Shown here: positions 5,500 to 5,993 of the stretch, piece after piece
How positions within the stretch are numbered: the stretch's first letter is position 1
How the letters are laid out: each line of letters starts with the position of its first letter
Source of the DNA: an uncultured Eubacteriales bacterium
GTDB taxonomy: Bacteria; Bacillota; Clostridia; Oscillospirales; Oscillospiraceae
DNA: 5,993 nucleotides
Assembly: GCA_900544945.1 (NCBI GenBank)
Contig: UQXG01000131.1
Coordinates: forward strand, 1 to 5,993
Direction of reading: 5' to 3'
Made by a program: the position numbers and the translations under genes
Notes under the pieces: model-generated
The model's input: the letters and a program-made list of their open reading frames with translations, nothing else
Told to the model about the DNA's origin: nothing
Databases searched by the model: none

Positions 5500-5762
5500 C
5501 GGCTTACAACGTCTGCGCAAAAGGCCTCCAATGCCTGACCCAGGGGCGTGCCGCTCTGAAGATTCTCTGCCAGACGCTCCAGCTCTGCCAGAGCCGCGGC
5601 AGCGTCCCCGGGAAACAGAAGCCGCTGGATGTAATACCGGCTGTCCTTCCGGATCAGCCCAACCAGTGCCAAGGCACACAAAACCGCGCAAACCGGAACC
5701 CAATGGCGGCCTCTTTTGCGATTTTTCCACGAATTTTCCGGATATTCGATCACATAGCCCAT
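5496..5762 (-). CDS. Single-pass membrane protein upstream of the M50 protease, 88 aa
   Basis: I do not recognise a family. A short basic N-terminus (MGYVIEYPENSWKNRKRGRH) is followed by one membrane segment (about 21-37), then a small outer domain (38-88) with FPGDAAAALAELERLAENLQ and GTPLGQALEAFCADV, probably two short helices. The inside-positive rule puts the C-terminal part outside the cytoplasm (or in the mother cell-forespore intermembrane space if it is sporulation-specific). It occupies the position of spoIVFA, immediately before and overlapping the M50 gene by four bases, and has the same topology, but is far shorter than Bacillus SpoIVFA (about 260 aa) and lacks the M23-like domain. 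A role as protease partner or regulator is inferred from position only. The ATG at 5760-5762 was preferred over a GTG three codons upstream, because that GTG lies within the ribosome site. Confidence 0.8.
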   Translation of the reverse strand: MGYVIEYPENSWKNRKRGRHWVPVCAVLCALALVGLIRKDSRYYIQRLLFPGDAAAALAELERLAENLQSGTPLGQALEAFCADVVSR

Positions 5763-5768
5763 AGCCTT

Positions 5769-5774
5769 CACCTC
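5769..5774 (-). promoter_or_regulatory. Ribosome binding site that sets the start of the 88-aa gene
   Basis: GAGGTG on the - strand lies six bases before the ATG at 5760-5762. Its last three bases are the alternative upstream GTG codon, which would be left with no ribosome site of its own. Confidence 0.65.
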
Positions 5775-5786
5775 GGTACAGTTTAT

Positions 5787-5816
5787 TTTTTATCGACCGG
5801 AAGTATGCCGTGCCAA
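5787..5816 (-). promoter_or_regulatory. Candidate promoter of the protease/radical SAM operon
   Basis: On the - strand TTGGCA (5811-5816) is followed after 18 bases by TAAAAA (5787-5792), which would start transcription close to the ribosome site of the 88-aa gene. A second possibility is the extended -10 TG-A-TAAAAT at 5850-5858, which has no recognisable -35. I looked for a sigma-E type pair, as spoIVF operons have in Bacillus, and found no convincing one. Both candidates are weak. Confidence 0.3.
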
Positions 5817-5890
5817 AGGCGCTGGTGCAGTAAGAACTTAGGGCGGAATATTTTATCATTCTACAAAAAATACAGCTTGGAATTAAGGAG

Positions 5891-5937
5891 TTGTCAGCGT
5901 CGAGCCGCTGACAAGCAACAGTCCACCGGACTGTTGC
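5891..5937. repeat. Two abutting perfect hairpins in the upstream intergenic region
   Basis: TTGTCAGCG (5891-5899) pairs with CGCTGACAA (5906-5914) over a six-base loop, and immediately next to it GCAACAGTCC (5915-5924) pairs with GGACTGTTGC (5928-5937) over a three-base loop. There is no spacer between the two stems. Neither is followed by a T-run on either strand (the nearest is the A7/T7 run at 5948-5954, eleven bases from the second stem), so a plain terminator is unlikely. The form suggests a dispersed palindromic intergenic element, and I have seen similar motifs in gut Clostridia, though this cannot be checked here. Confidence 0.6.
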
Positions 5938-5993
5938 ACAGCGTGTCAAAAAAAGTCCGAAAGATACGGTGTCATTCCGAACCAGTCCGCAGA
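5938..5993. other. Non-coding edge, probable start of another dispersed inverted repeat
   Basis: No gene is supported here. A seven-base A run (5948-5954) is followed by ATACGGTGTCATTCCGAACC and then CCAGTCCGCAGA at the window edge. CCAGTC (5982-5987), the loop CGCA and GA (5992-5993) look like the first part of a hairpin whose other arm (GACTGG) would continue outside. The TGTCATTCCGAACCAG motif resembles, from memory, a common intergenic repeat of gut Clostridia. Confidence 0.35.

Noticed and set aside
5500..5949. An N-terminal extension of 150 codons on the M50 protease frame, and a 338-aa open frame
   Set aside because: The extension lies out of frame over the 88-aa gene and non-coding hairpins. 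It reads as arginine/cysteine-rich shadow sequence, and the overlap GTG gives a better start.
5948..5975. An intrinsic terminator on the - strand ending in T7 for a gene to the right
   Set aside because: Only a 3-bp CCG/CGG stem precedes the T-run, too weak to call.

Overview
The window looks like chromosomal DNA of a GC-rich, spore-forming gut Clostridia member, most likely Oscillospiraceae/Ruminococcaceae. This rests on strong AGGAGG-type ribosome sites, a GC-rich third codon position, a SpoIVFB-type M50 protease next to the TIGR03960/TIGR03936 radical SAM pair, and intergenic hairpin repeats of a kind I associate with this group. The assignment is inference; no 16S or other marker is present.

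Left part (1-837): a 56-residue membrane protein on the + strand runs head-on into a YfcE/MJ0936-type metallophosphoesterase on the - strand. Both genes end in one shared TTAA. The phosphoesterase has an extended -10 promoter, and behind it lies the start of a + strand operon.

Centre left (838-1734): three tightly coupled + strand genes (73, 118 and 105 codons) of unknown function. The first two share a helical motif. The second and third carry proline-rich linkers, and the third ends in two hydrophobic segments. This is the best candidate here for an undescribed system. It is followed by a degenerate hairpin-rich intergenic repeat (about 1736-1910).

Centre (1911-2100): a complete tRNA-Pro(GGG) on the - strand with its own -35/-10 promoter and an intrinsic terminator.

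Right part (2115-5762): a five-gene - strand operon. In order of transcription it holds an 88-residue single-pass membrane protein, a compact M50 site-2 protease, a TIGR03960-type radical SAM protein, its DUF2344 (TIGR03936) partner and a Lar-like zinc-ribbon protein, ending at a strong terminator. Overlaps of 4 and 8 bases and gaps of 27 and 11 bases point to co-transcription. The first two genes sit where spoIVFA-spoIVFB would be, and the radical SAM pair is a conserved companion of that locus in Clostridia. The last 230 bases (5763-5993) are non-coding and hold possible promoters, two abutting perfect hairpins and the edge of what looks like another dispersed repeat.
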